Assembly (NCBI RefSeq): GCF_026262505.1
Contig: NC_067204.1
Span: 5,613,797-5,677,796 of the forward strand
DNA from: Trichomonas vaginalis G3
Taxonomy: Eukaryota; Parabasalia; Trichomonadida; Trichomonadidae
Reading direction: 5' to 3'
Length of the DNA: 64,000 nt
Made by a program: the position numbers and the translations under genes. Every line of letters begins with the position of its first letter. Position 1 is the first letter of the stretch. The notes beneath the pieces were generated by a model. The model did no database searches, was not told the DNA's origin, and saw only the letters and a program-made list of their open reading frames with translations. Shown piece after piece: positions 51,326-62,589 of the stretch.

Positions 51326-54300
51326 TTAGATAAATACGTTGTAAACTAAATGATCAGCTTGTTCTTTGGAAATAATCACATTATCCATCTCGAAGAACAG
51401 AGAGTTCAATATCGATGTTAACTGGTATTCTTCGTTCTTGATTCTTGAGTTCCTAAGAAGTAAACCCGTGAATCGAGCATCATTGACAACTTCGAAGATT
51501 TGTTTGCCAAACTTGTTTCCGATGGCATCGAAACATCCTAATCCATTCGGTTGTTCCGTGAACAAGTTAATAGCAAATTCGATAAGAACTTGTGGAGCAC
51601 CGACCTTCAAGAAAACAAGAAGAATTGCAGAGAGATTGACTAAATTAGCACCGTAATCAAGGCGTGAGATTTCTTCGGATTTAGATGGTTCTTTGATAAC
51701 TCTGAATGCCGAAATGATCTGTTCATCTGACTTAGTTGTTGCAAGTTTCTCTAATGCTTGTGTCAAGCCGTACTTAGCGTAACATGCCAAGATAGCTGCA
51801 GCAGACAGACTTGGTTGTTGTTGCAATGGAAGTGCTGTACATGTCTCGAGATATTCAACAAGAGAACTGTTGATGTATTGTGTAATTCCTTGTGTTGTTC
51901 CTTGGTGATCTGAATATTGTTTCAGAGCAGAAACAACTAAATCTCCACATGCTGCGTTGTTGTCTCGAGCACCTAATGCGATGCCAATGAAATACAACTT
52001 GGCAGATAATTCAATAGTCATGTTGATCAAACTCAATCCTAAAATGATTGGAGTGACTAAGATTTCTTCGCAATCACGAAGTTTCTGGACTAAGTCATTT
52101 GCATAGGAACTTGGATCAACTGCAAATGCTGCTGAATAAATAATTCCTTGTGCACAAAGTAATGGAGTGTCACGTTTTTTGATATCATTTGAAAACATGT
52201 CAAACAACTTTCTTTTGATTGAACTGTTCTGGAGATTGTTGATAGCAGCGGATATGATTTCTGCAACACATCTAGCGGACGATGTCCACTTGTAGGTGTC
52301 TTTCAATGTCTTGAAATCTTCACTGCCATCTGTGTTGACAAATGACTGGATGATGAAATCAAAATCAAACTGAATTCCGCTTCCTGACTGACGGAATAAT
52401 TCGTGGATGATGTTCATTAATATCGGTGACATCTTCTGGAGAATGGATGTATCAAAGATAAGCCTGGACTTGGTGCAGTTGTATATCAAAACCGCTCCTG
52501 TGCTCTCAAAATCAAACATGTGAAGTGAAATCATCGAAGTCAAAACTCCTCTCAAAAAGTCAATATGATCTTTATCGTTGTTGTCAAGAATTTCTGTGAA
52601 TTTCCTGCAGACAGATTGAGAAACGAAAGAAGGTTTAATTGCTGCCAACTGTGCAGGGATCTCTACAAATGTTGATTCGTTCCTTTCGAAGATGATATCG
52701 ACGAGAGTTTCGATGATAAAATCGTTTTGACAAAGGGATGGCCAGACATACTCAGGATAGCAGACTTGGTCTGATCCCTTCATGTTGTTGTACATTTCGA
52801 TGAACTCAGAAATCAAATTCTTCGGAGGATCAGACTGGTTTGCGAAACATTTGATCCATGGAACTAAGAAATAGAAAATTGTTGGCAAAACTTTTGATTT
52901 CACGTATTTCGCGGCGTTGAAGAACTCCGACATGAAATCATTGACATTCTCCGCATTGCATGATGCCAAATCTGTTGATATCTCTCTGACATATTTTGAC
53001 AGATTATTTGGCAAAATGTCATATTGAATTTTGTCAACAGAAACATTGTGAGAAAACTGGAAAGACACGAACACAGCGTAGATCAAATCAAGAGCAGCCT
53101 TCTTCAAAGAAAGAGATGATTCAGGACCAATGATATTGATGAATGCTAAGTTAAGCATCATCCATTGCAATGTAGATGAGTTTACATTAACACTTTGAAT
53201 TGCATTGTTGATTGTTCTCGATCTAAGTGTTAATTGGTAAGCAGCATCATACATTGGAGAACTGACAGGAACTCTCATGGAATAGACAATACCACTCTTC
53301 ATAGTAATGGTAAGATTGAACTCATCCATGTGCTGTTTGCTTCCCAAAGATTTTTCAAAGTCTTTAATTTGGTCGGCCATTATAACTCTTACGGGCGTGA
53401 ATGGATGTCCTGCAATTTCTACATTGTCTCCGATGATTTGGAGAGAGTGTTCGTGGAGTCTTATTTTTGTTGGATCTCCATTTAACACTACGGAATAAAC
53501 AGCCTGTGCTTCAGAGAATGACTCGTAAGTTGAAGGAGGAATAGATGTCGGTGTGTTTCCTAATATTCTAGTGAGTTTTGCAACGGAATCAATCACTTCA
53601 AATCTCTGTGGTTTTGTGAATAACTGCTGATCCTCTTTGACGAAAACAGCAAATTCGTTTGGAGGTTCAATAATCAAGTACTGTTTGATGTTCTGTGTCG
53701 AAGGAGGCATTATTGCGTATGTCTGCAACATTGTCTGATTAGGAATACGACTTGGATCGAATCCTGTCAAACACAAACATACATAACACTGTTGTGATTC
53801 GTCTTTTCTCAGTGCTTTGAACAGTAACTGCGCAACAATTCTTGGATCTCTAACTGACGAAAGTTTGTTGAAATGAATGTAAATGACGCCATTTCCATCT
53901 GGAGCTGTTTTCTCGTCCTTGTAAATGGCTTCTTCAAGTTGCTGGACTTGGTCGGGTGGAAATGTCATGTTCATGAGCTCTTCGTAGCCAGATGCGCCGG
54001 CTTCATCTGATTTGAACATCTTCTTAGCAGCATTCGATGGCTGGCCCATGGCTCTGATCTTTGTGATGAATCTCTTTGCGTTCGCGTGGTCGTCGCTCGC
54101 TGGATCGAGAGATTCGATTAATGGAGTTAAGTTTTTGAGAATTGGATAAACTTCGGAGTGGATATTAGCGATTGTTTGGGCTGCATCGATGGTAATTGGT
54201 GGTGGTTCGTGGGAAACTTGCTTCTGAACGAGACCTCGGAACATTTGATTGATGGAATCTTGTGTCCACTTGGCGAGATCGTTGTAAGGAGCAAGATAAG

Positions 54301-57300
54301 TGTATTTGTCATCAAGTCTGCCCTTGAGAATTGAAGACATGATGACATTTGAAGTTTGCATGAGAACATCTCTTGGTTGATCGCCAACTGGTGAGGTAAT
54401 TCCAACCATTGAGACATTGGAGAAGGATGGGATGATGAAACGAAGGAAGAGGAAGGAAGATAAGATTGAATAAGCAAATTCTCCGACTTTTTCAAACACC
54501 TTTTCGAAGATGATCTGTGAGGCGTAGGTTAATGAGTCTGGCATGGTTGTCTGGCCATCCAAAATGGCTTGGACCGTTTTCTGAAGTAATTGTCTGAAAT
54601 TCTCGGTGTTGACCTCTATCGTCTGGCCTTCAGGGAGCTTTGCCGGGTTCACAATGAAGCCAACATTGTTTTCGCACGATGCAATCACTTCATCGAAAAT
54701 TGGTCGCAAGGTTTGTTTCAGCCAATCCATGGCAACGAACCTCGGCCAGTGACCTACGGCTCTCGCTGGTACTTGGTTGCCTCTGAAAATGGTGTTCTTG
54801 TTCGAATCATCGATAGGTTGTAATTCGACATCGACCATTCGGGCAAAGTATTCGTACGCGCGGCCTGAGAGAAGGGCGGCTTCGAGGGCGGCCTTAGCGA
54901 AATGCTCGGCTCTGGAGTATTCGATGTTATTTCCGATAATTTCGATTAATTTCAACGAACCAGAGAAGAGAATATCTACGAGAGTGACTTCTTCTGTGAC
55001 TGCTTCTGCTGTTCCGACGACTCTTATCTCTGGAACTTTGAAAACTGCAGCAACTGATGCAAGAAATGCAGTTCTAACTGAATCGGTGTTATCAAAACCC
55101 ATAGAGAGACAGTGTCCGATAGCGATGGAAAGGTTCTGCTTGAGAAGGGCAGCGAGAACTGGAATAATTTGTTTGGCAGAATTTGGTTCTTTCTCCAAAC
55201 GGTTCTTGATACTTGCGAAATAGAACAAGAACTGCTTTTCTGCCTCTTGGGCAGCACCTTTCGGATCTGCGATATCAACGCACTCAATAAGGGAAAGTTC
55301 ATCGAGGATAAGGGCCAAAGCTTCATGAATTAAGTTGATGAAGTCTCTGGTACCTTCGTTAGATTGCGGAAGCCATGTTAAAATGGTCTTTGAAATAGAA
55401 TGGCCCATCTTTGGTTCGAAAGGCTTTCCTTTCTCGTTAGCGAGCCTGACCATGGCGAGTAATGTCCTCAAACAGATCAATTTTGTGGATTCTCCCTGAG
55501 TAACATCGCATAATGAGACAATCTTCTTTCCTAGCTGGCCAAAGATACCCTGGTTGATCATTTCCGGTGTCCAGTAGATGATCTGTGAGCAAACACCACG
55601 AATAAGGTTAAGAATATTGTTCAAGAAAATAATATTTTTCTGATTCATGTTGAAAGTACCATCGTTATTTGAGAATTGTCTGAAATATCCCAAAAGGATG
55701 GTCATCAGAGGGTTGTAGTGACGTGGAGCCAGGCATGTCGGAATTGCAGACGTTGCAATTTGTCCGATATCGCTATCGTTCTGTAGAAATACCTTCATTT
55801 GGTTGAACAAGTGAATTGTTTGGTCAAAAACGATAGAAAAGATCATCGAAATTACAGAAATGAATTCTGCGTCCAAATCAAAGCCTGTAGTATCTAATTC
55901 GAGTTCAGGAGGCTGTACTAATGTAATATTCGCATCGAGTTTCTTGCAAATTGCCATGAAATAGCTGAAAAGTGCGTTATACACCAAATTAATACCAGGA
56001 GTTGGGTTTGGAACGGTCTTGAGGATGTTGCAGACACCGATTGGTATCTTCTTTGGATCCTTCTTATCACGAGCGTCCGAAACCAAACGTTGATAATCAT
56101 CAACTGGCATTTTCGAGGAAAGTAAATCGGGAGCGACGTGTACGATTTCGACGAGTGTATACATCATGCTAATACCGATCGAAATGATGTTCCTCTTTGA
56201 AGAAGCGAAGAACATTAAAGCAAATGTTTCCAATTCTTGCAAAAGAGGCAAAAGAAGCTTAGCAAGCTGTTCTGTAATATTCGCTTCCTGTTGGAAGATT
56301 TGAAGTAACGATTCGGATATAGCGTGGATGATTTCTGGTATGTGCATATCGAAATAAGCAGGTTTATACATGCCCAATGTAGTATAGCGTTTGAGTAAGA
56401 ACGAAATGAATCTCTTGTAGATGAGGAGTGTAACCTCGTCGAGTACTGATTCCTGTGTAAATTCTGTATTGAAAAATGCGACGTAAGAAAATTGTTGGTT
56501 GACCTCTGGATACTTGGCCACGTAAGAGAATAATATCTCACAGATGTCAGGATCCGAGAAAATGGCGGTTCTCATGAAGAAAGGATAAGCTTGGAAGCCT
56601 GTGATGATATGTGGGAGTAATGAAGTGGATTTCGGATCGGGGATTGGTTTTCTGATAATCTCCAAGGTCTGCGGGATAAGGCTTTGTATGAAACCTTTCG
56701 AGAAATCAGGGAATGGATTGGCCGTCTTACAAAACCTCTTAATTATGAGAGCCATTGTAAGAGAATGGTTGTTATCATGCTGTGTGATATATTGGATGAC
56801 ATCTTTTGTGAAGAACTGTGGGTTATTGAAGAGAATTGCGATTGGGAAGAAAATCTTCTGAACTTTAGCGAAATCTCCGGGTTGATCCGGTAAACTTGTG
56901 AAGTTATTCTTCACGAAGTTGGGGAATTGGAGATGTAAGAAGCGTAAAATGATTTTATGAGCTGATGAAACTGCAAATGCATGGAAATAGACTAAAATAG
57001 ACTGTATTGTAGCGTTGGATAATTTTGATTCTTTCTGGGCATAGAAATCTTTGTATCTTTGGATGAAATCTAAGCGAGGAATTGTTTCTCCGGAAGAAAG
57101 TTGAGAGTTTGGAAGAAGAATGGAAAGAGCTGCAATTGCTGGCCATGCAAAGGGATTATTTGAGGTATTCCATGAGGAAATCTGGCCTTGAATTGAAGCC
57201 GCCAACATAATATCACTTCTGAGTGTAAGGAAATCGGAAAATGCGACTGGATCGCGCTGGAAGGCAGCAAGTAATGTCGATGCCATCATCTGGCAGAATG

Positions 57301-57955
57301 GTTCTCTGTATTTATCGGTAATAAGGTTAACGTTGGAAGCAATAGGCTTTAAGAAGTTGATAACGTGATCAATGGAAGCAGGCATATACTTCCATGGTTT
57401 AAGGCTGATCTGTATTACCTTAAGCGATGCACCTGCGACGATATCAGATTGATATGCGTTTAAAAAGTAGGTATAAATCAAAGAACTGTGAGAGCCGATC
57501 GCAGATAAAAATGACTTAAACGTTTTTTGAACGAATGTTGTATAAATATCAAAGTCATTACCGAAAATTATTGTTGATTGGGAAATAATTTGACGTCCGA
57601 GCATTTCATCTGCAACTTCTTCACCAGGAGAAATTGGACGACTGTTAATGCATGAAGCAGCAAGAGTATAATAAATACAAAGTCGATTTATAACAGGGAA
57701 CGGAAGTCCGCTTGTTTTCTTTTTCAAAATGCCATCGGTAGTATTAAATATAAGCTTCAGAGCACCGATAATACGATTTGCACTGAAACGGTGCATCAAA
57801 ATTAATTCTTTCTTTGCAAATTTATCGAGAAATCGATGTGGAGCATATACTTTGGATTCGATAGCTTCATAGGCGGTAACTGGATGGTCATTTATAACCT
57901 TTTCTATTTTCGTTGTAAGTTGCTGGAACAAGTTAGGTTCCGAACTTTCCGCCAT
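51326..57955 (-). CDS. Neurofibromin-like RasGAP, array copy 4
   Basis: 2209 codons, open. Differs from copies 1 and 3 by one residue, N1442D (KEDQQ for KENQQ, codon at 53630-53632), at the end of the Sec14-like stretch. Catalytic arginines are kept. Promoter flank is the same. Confidence 0.9.
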   Translation of the reverse strand: MAESSEPNLFQQLTTKIEKVINDHPVTAYEAIESKVYAPHRFLDKFAKKELILMHRFSANRIIGALKLIFNTTDGILKKKTSGLPFPVINRLCIYYTLAASCINSRPISPGEEVADEMLGRQIISQSTIIFGNDFDIYTTFVQKTFKSFLSAIGSHSSLIYTYFLNAYQSDIVAGASLKVIQISLKPWKYMPASIDHVINFLKPIASNVNLITDKYREPFCQMMASTLLAAFQRDPVAFSDFLTLRSDIMLAASIQGQISSWNTSNNPFAWPAIAALSILLPNSQLSSGETIPRLDFIQRYKDFYAQKESKLSNATIQSILVYFHAFAVSSAHKIILRFLHLQFPNFVKNNFTSLPDQPGDFAKVQKIFFPIAILFNNPQFFTKDVIQYITQHDNNHSLTMALIIKRFCKTANPFPDFSKGFIQSLIPQTLEIIRKPIPDPKSTSLLPHIITGFQAYPFFMRTAIFSDPDICEILFSYVAKYPEVNQQFSYVAFFNTEFTQESVLDEVTLLIYKRFISFLLKRYTTLGMYKPAYFDMHIPEIIHAISESLLQIFQQEANITEQLAKLLLPLLQELETFALMFFASSKRNIISIGISMMYTLVEIVHVAPDLLSSKMPVDDYQRLVSDARDKKDPKKIPIGVCNILKTVPNPTPGINLVYNALFSYFMAICKKLDANITLVQPPELELDTTGFDLDAEFISVISMIFSIVFDQTIHLFNQMKVFLQNDSDIGQIATSAIPTCLAPRHYNPLMTILLGYFRQFSNNDGTFNMNQKNIIFLNNILNLIRGVCSQIIYWTPEMINQGIFGQLGKKIVSLCDVTQGESTKLICLRTLLAMVRLANEKGKPFEPKMGHSISKTILTWLPQSNEGTRDFINLIHEALALILDELSLIECVDIADPKGAAQEAEKQFLFYFASIKNRLEKEPNSAKQIIPVLAALLKQNLSIAIGHCLSMGFDNTDSVRTAFLASVAAVFKVPEIRVVGTAEAVTEEVTLVDILFSGSLKLIEIIGNNIEYSRAEHFAKAALEAALLSGRAYEYFARMVDVELQPIDDSNKNTIFRGNQVPARAVGHWPRFVAMDWLKQTLRPIFDEVIASCENNVGFIVNPAKLPEGQTIEVNTENFRQLLQKTVQAILDGQTTMPDSLTYASQIIFEKVFEKVGEFAYSILSSFLFLRFIIPSFSNVSMVGITSPVGDQPRDVLMQTSNVIMSSILKGRLDDKYTYLAPYNDLAKWTQDSINQMFRGLVQKQVSHEPPPITIDAAQTIANIHSEVYPILKNLTPLIESLDPASDDHANAKRFITKIRAMGQPSNAAKKMFKSDEAGASGYEELMNMTFPPDQVQQLEEAIYKDEKTAPDGNGVIYIHFNKLSSVRDPRIVAQLLFKALRKDESQQCYVCLCLTGFDPSRIPNQTMLQTYAIMPPSTQNIKQYLIIEPPNEFAVFVKEDQQLFTKPQRFEVIDSVAKLTRILGNTPTSIPPSTYESFSEAQAVYSVVLNGDPTKIRLHEHSLQIIGDNVEIAGHPFTPVRVIMADQIKDFEKSLGSKQHMDEFNLTITMKSGIVYSMRVPVSSPMYDAAYQLTLRSRTINNAIQSVNVNSSTLQWMMLNLAFINIIGPESSLSLKKAALDLIYAVFVSFQFSHNVSVDKIQYDILPNNLSKYVREISTDLASCNAENVNDFMSEFFNAAKYVKSKVLPTIFYFLVPWIKCFANQSDPPKNLISEFIEMYNNMKGSDQVCYPEYVWPSLCQNDFIIETLVDIIFERNESTFVEIPAQLAAIKPSFVSQSVCRKFTEILDNNDKDHIDFLRGVLTSMISLHMFDFESTGAVLIYNCTKSRLIFDTSILQKMSPILMNIIHELFRQSGSGIQFDFDFIIQSFVNTDGSEDFKTLKDTYKWTSSARCVAEIISAAINNLQNSSIKRKLFDMFSNDIKKRDTPLLCAQGIIYSAAFAVDPSSYANDLVQKLRDCEEILVTPIILGLSLINMTIELSAKLYFIGIALGARDNNAACGDLVVSALKQYSDHQGTTQGITQYINSSLVEYLETCTALPLQQQPSLSAAAILACYAKYGLTQALEKLATTKSDEQIISAFRVIKEPSKSEEISRLDYGANLVNLSAILLVFLKVGAPQVLIEFAINLFTEQPNGLGCFDAIGNKFGKQIFEVVNDARFTGLLLRNSRIKNEEYQLTSILNSLFFEMDNVIISKEQADHLVYNVFI

Positions 57956-58179
57956 AAGTTATGAAATTTTTTGAAGCGGTTTATGATAACTTTCATATAA
58001 AATTGATTGGGGATAACAGTAAATTGAGTATTAATTATATAATGCGGGAAACGAAATATTTCAAGCTAATTTCAAAAATACATTAAAAGTGTCAAAAAAA
58101 ATAAGCGGATAGAAATTGGATAATTAGAACGTCATGTTTATGTTAAGCATTAATAGAATTATCTGTCGAGAACGGTTTT

Positions 58180-59161
58180 TGTTATAGACCGAAAATAGAT
58201 TTTTTCGGTTTTCTCTTCTGTTATAGACCGAAAATAGATTTTTTCGGTTTTCTCTTCAAATAATTGAAAGAATGATACTATTATATGTTTATTATATTAT
58301 ATAGCATATAATCATGCTATAGCCGAAAATTATAAGTTTTGAGAAGATTGAATATAACACAAATAAATTTGAATGTAAGTTAAATTGCTTGTTGTTTTTA
58401 ATAGCTATTTAATGAGAAATCCAATATTGCAAAATTCAAATTGAATGATTGAAAGAACAGAAAAAGTCATTCTTTTCAATTTCGAATATGTTTCATTGTA
58501 TTTATAATTATATGGCAAATAAGATATTTAAACTTTGATTTTTGAAGGAAAATTCACAAAATTGAATAAATTCAAATAATTTTTATTCAAAAATAAACTA
58601 GTTATTTGAGTTTAATACTAATTACTATTCAAACTACAAAGTTTGTAATTTAAAATATTTTGTGAGATCAGATTGAATTAATTCAAGGTTCTTTTCAATT
58701 AATATTAATGACCATATTACGCATTTTCGAACATTCTAAACCAAAATATATTAAAAATGGGAGACGAATGTTAAATTTGCTAGACATGGGGGAGTTGTCT
58801 GCAAAGTTTTAGCTCTTATCTCTAACAAAAAATTAATTTTTAAAAAAATGACCGAATACGTTTCACAGCGAGAAAAAAATAAAAGGCAAGATAGAATTTT
58901 TCTAGAATAAAGAAGTTGTTTACCGAGTTTTAGCTCTTATCTCTAACAAAAAATTAATTTTAAAAAAAATGACCGAATACGTTTCACAGCGAGAAAAAAA
59001 TAAAAGGCAAGATAGAATTTTCTAGACATAAAGAAGTTGTCTACCAAGTGTCAGCTGTTACTTCTTCTCAATACTGATATAAAATACAAATCTTTATTAT
59101 TTATTTAACCTTTATTGTTTCATTAAACTTCATTTATTTTATATTATAGTTTTATTCTTTT

Positions 59162-59164
<3 letters not shown>
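58180..59164 (-). mobile_element. rve-transposase DNA transposon, copy 4, cut off
   Basis: Has the doubled left tip, the left inverted repeat and about 100 bp of the spacer, then stops at TTTTAGC where a poly-A run begins. Transposase and right repeat are missing from the window. Its inverted repeat carries more private changes than copies 1-3 (for example near 58534, 58624, 58745 and 58900), as expected at the edge of an array that is less often homogenised. Confidence 0.8.

Positions 59165-59198
<34 letters not shown>
59165..59198 (+). repeat. 34-base poly-A run at the array/fossil junction
   Basis: Uninterrupted A run between the cut transposon and unrelated sequence. It could be the scar of an insertion or an assembly join. 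Confidence 0.9.
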
Positions 59199-59201
<3 letters not shown>

Positions 59202-59206
59202 TAGTG

Positions 59207-59237
59207 GGGCTTCCAGGCACTTCGTGCCTTCTAGCCC
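59207..59237. other. Strong hairpin beside the poly-A run
   Basis: GGGCT (59207-59211) pairs with AGCCC (59233-59237), and AGGCAC (59215-59220) pairs with GTGCCT (59224-59229) around a TTC loop, with a 3-base internal loop. Read on the minus strand it is followed by a long T run, which resembles a Pol III terminator. It could also be the end structure of the fossil element. Confidence 0.6.
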
Positions 59238-59388
59238 TGAAGATGTTTAGTATAAATGAAGTCTTAGAGGACAAACATGACTATGAGTTTTGATATGACA
59301 AGATAGAATATGAGAGAGGTCCTATAAACCGGAGAAAGTGTTATATAAACATCTGTCATATTACTCAGAATATTATACAGAATTCAAT

Positions 59389-60275
59389 AAAAATATATTT
59401 TAGGTGAAGAGGTGAGATTTCACCTGTTTTTTCACCTCATTTTTCACCTCTTGAATTTTCATGAATTTCATCGTAAAGACTTTGTCAAAACTTCATCGTA
59501 AAGACTTTGTCAAGATTTCTTCGTAAAGACTTTGTCAAAACTTCATCGTAAAGACTTTGTCAAGATTTCTTCGTAAAGACTTTGTCAAAACTTCATCGTA
59601 AAGACTTTGTCAAAACTTCATCGTAAAGACTTTGTCAAGATTTCTTCGTAAAGACTTTGTCAAGATTTCTTCGTAAAGACTTTGTCAAAACTTCATCGTA
59701 AATGAGCGTAAATCAGACAAAAATATATTTTAGGGTAGAAGGGTATATCTACCCGTTTTCTACCCTCTTCTACCCATATGTACTTACTGAAAAAGTATGT
59801 GTTCCATCTGTCATTTTACTCAGAATTTTACACCAAAAAATAATGTTTAGGTGAAGAGGTGAGATTTCACCTGTTTTTTCACCTAATTTTCACCCTCTTG
59901 AATTTTCATGAAATTTACACCAAAAATATACTACTAGGGTCATTTACGAAGAAATCTCAACAAGTCTTTACGATGAAATCTTGACAAAGTCTTTACGAAG
60001 AAATCTCAACAAAGTCTTTACGAAGAAATCTCAACAAAAACATAGACAAGAAAGTTCATGAGAAATTAGATGAAGAAGTCTTAACAAAGTCTTTACGAAG
60101 AAATTCATGAAAATTCAAGAGGTGAGAAATGAGGTGAAAAAAGAGGTGAAATCTCACTCTTCACCTAAAATATATTTTTGGGTCATTTACGAAGAAATCT
60201 CAACAAAGTCTTTACGAAGAAATCTCAACAAAGTCTTTACGAAGAAATCTCAACAAAGTCTTTACGAAGAAGTCA
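59389..60275. repeat. Fold-back and 25-bp tandem repeats in the fossil's leader
   Basis: About nine units of 25 bp (core CGTAAAGACTTTGTCAA) lie at 59468-59692. The inverse core (TTTACGAAGAAATCTCAACA) recurs at about 59943-60035 and 60188-60270. Around them, AGGTGAAGAGGTGAGATTTC and neighbours at about 59403-59465 and 59850-59910 are mirrored at about 60100-60175, so the whole can fold into a large stem. No spacers of CRISPR type. Short open frames here arise from the repeat. Confidence 0.75.
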
Positions 60276-60299
60276 CAATAAAACATCTGTCAAAAACCG

Positions 60300-62217
60300 C
60301 TTTTTAACTTCACTTAAAATGCCACGTAAGCTACGTAAGAATATACGTAAAGGAAGAGAGCATTGAAACATCCAATAGTAAAACTGACACCACAACAACA
60401 GTTGCAACAACAAATTATGAATGACCCCACTATGTTGCAACAAATGTCAAGCAATCTATGCTTTTAAACCGAGTTGTTGGTGCACAGAGTGGAGGTTTAA
60501 GAGCGGCACTTTTAGCGAAAATGGCAGGCTATGGTGGAGCTGCAGACGGAACAGCTTATAACCCTCAAAGTCAAATGAATTTGAGTTCACTCAAAAATCA
60601 AATAACAGATGTCAAAAAGTCAAACATAGACATACAGAAGCAAATAAGTGAAAACGAAAAGAAACTAGAATATGACAGACACACAAAGAAACTCAATGAG
60701 TTAAACGTAGAGAAAAAGAAGAAAGAAGAACAACTGAAAGAACTAAGTACAGAGCAATATGCGAAAAAAGTGTCAGAAAAAGCAGCAGAAGTAGCAAAAA
60801 TGGAACAAGATGTCATAAATTTGAAAAACCATACTACTCAATATAAAGTACTGAAAGATGAAGAGATAAAACAAAAAGCCCTGAAGACATATATGGATAG
60901 CGATGAGTATAAAAAAGAAGTTGAAGCAAATGTAAAGGCAGAAAACTTTTACAGTTGCAAAACCAAACCGTACAGTATGAAAACTTAGCACAAGAAAGTA
61001 AAAATAACGACGCAGCCATGCAAAAGGCAATGAAAAGCGCAGAATATATAAAAGCTAACAATGACTGGTTAGATGCCCAAGCCAACGCTAAAGCAGCCCA
61101 GCTTATAGGGTCAATAAGGACAAAAATACAAGCGGATGAAGACAGTTCAAATGAAGCTTTAACAAATGCTGACTTTAAGAACGCCTTCGAAGCTCTTCAT
61201 AGTAAGGTGAAACAAGTGAACGACTTCTCATCTGGAAAGAAACTGAAGTCTGAAGGTTTCGACAAAGAGTTAAAAGAAGTAGCACAAAATATGACGAAAA
61301 TAACAGATGCAGCAACGAGACAGGCAGTTCAAAGTGCCTATGACGCCGTTAGAGCAACTGTTGTGAAAAGTCAAGAAAAAGAGTTACAACAGACCAAAAC
61401 AGACCTAGTAAATGCTTTCTTAAAAACGAAAAGTCAGGTAGGACATTATGCTGCAGATGGAACATATGTGCCAGCTGGTGGAACTTATATACCACCAAAC
61501 CCTCCAAGAGAAGCACCTGCACCAGGACTACCTAGAACATTTACATCGTCACATGGACACAGACACAGGCATGCACCAAAACCAACACCACAACCAACAG
61601 TTCAAAACACTGCACCACAACCAACAGTTCAAAACACTGCACCACAACAACCACAAACAGAGCAAGGACATAAAAGAAGTAGAGAACAAGGAAACCAAGA
61701 ATTCTTAAAAATGCTTAAAGAAGAGTGTGGTTTCCCAGATACTGTTGACTTTAGTGACAGATATAAAGAAGCTATTGGAAAGTTCAAGGATGGAAATACT
61801 GACCCGAACCTATTTAGCTTTATGGCTCAGCACCAAAACGGATATAATCTCAAACCTGGAAAATACAAGCTCGCTAAGGGATATGATTTAATAGCATATC
61901 ATCCAAATGACATGGATGAATTTACTCCGAGATATTTGATGTCAGAGCTAAATGACAATTCAACTTTCGTCATGAAACGCGTAAAAAATAGAGACGGAAC
62001 GAAAGAACAAAAGCTTATGAATGCGGATGACGTAGATAGGGAAATTGTTGAAAACGGTCTCGGAATATATGAAATGCCAGCAGATGAGGTACAAGAAACT
62101 CCACAGGAAGAAGTTCAGATACAACCAGACATGGAAGAAATAGTTCAGCAACAACAGCTAGAAGACCTGAAGGAAACGAACAAGTCACTCCTTTGGAAAC
62201 TAACTTCACAGAACTAG
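60300..62217 (+). pseudogene. Fossil element part: coiled-coil and PQ-rich protein remnants
   Basis: Remnants with a start rich in small residues (GLRAALLAKMAGYGG) and a long lysine/glutamate coiled coil. A second stretch has a His-rich patch, two tandem PQPTVQNTA peptides and an acidic, glutamine-rich end. A short very basic peptide (MPRKLRKNIRKG) precedes them. These resemble structural or core-type proteins of large virus-like elements, but I recognise no precise family. Treated as part of the broken element. Confidence 0.45.
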
Positions 62218-62589
62218 ATGAAGATTTGGAACAGCCGAAAAATCTTGACCCTCAACAAGAGTATGCGGAGAATATGGAATATTTCCAAGAGTCTAAAAAA
62301 ATTCGGCTGACATAGTAGAAGAATATCGAAAAATGTTTGCCGACATACAAAAGACTCCAACACCAGATGAAAATATTCAGCATAGAATGGAAGTACTGAA
62401 AGAAAATGTACACAATACAACAACCCTTTTTACTTACGAGCATTTAACGTTCAATCTTCGGATGAACTCGGTGAAAATAAAAGGTTAAATTTCAAGAAAA
62501 CATATAGAAATGAAACATTGTTTAAAGTTCATTCAGAACCTAACCAGATGGAAACAAACCTACTTTTGTTTCTGCAGACGATGGAACTA

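Larger units (their letters stand above)
18283..59164. repeat. Tandem array of four RasGAP-transposon units
   Basis: Unit borders are 18283-28517, 28518-39463, 39464-50426 and 50427-59164 (last one cut short). Each begins with CCATAAACTACGTAG and runs RasGAP gene, about 220 bp of 5' flank, then transposon. Coding regions are almost identical, with one amino-acid change in unit 4 and two indels in unit 2. Units 2-4 have about 710-725 bp more than unit 1, owing to a hAT-like MITE. Homopolymers differ between units (for example a G run of 9, 10 and 11 in the three MITEs), so the units can be told apart. Confidence 0.93.

Noticed and set aside
59165-59198. Poly-A run as tail of a LINE or SINE insertion
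   Set aside because: No reverse transcriptase, no target duplication seen, and the sequence upstream is a DNA transposon cut mid-way.
59468-59692. CRISPR-like look of the 25-bp repeats
   Set aside because: Units are contiguous without unique spacers, and the context is eukaryotic.
60107-60366. Open frames reading KSLRRNLNKVFTKKS-type peptides
   Set aside because: Produced by the 25-bp tandem repeat; no sign of a real gene.
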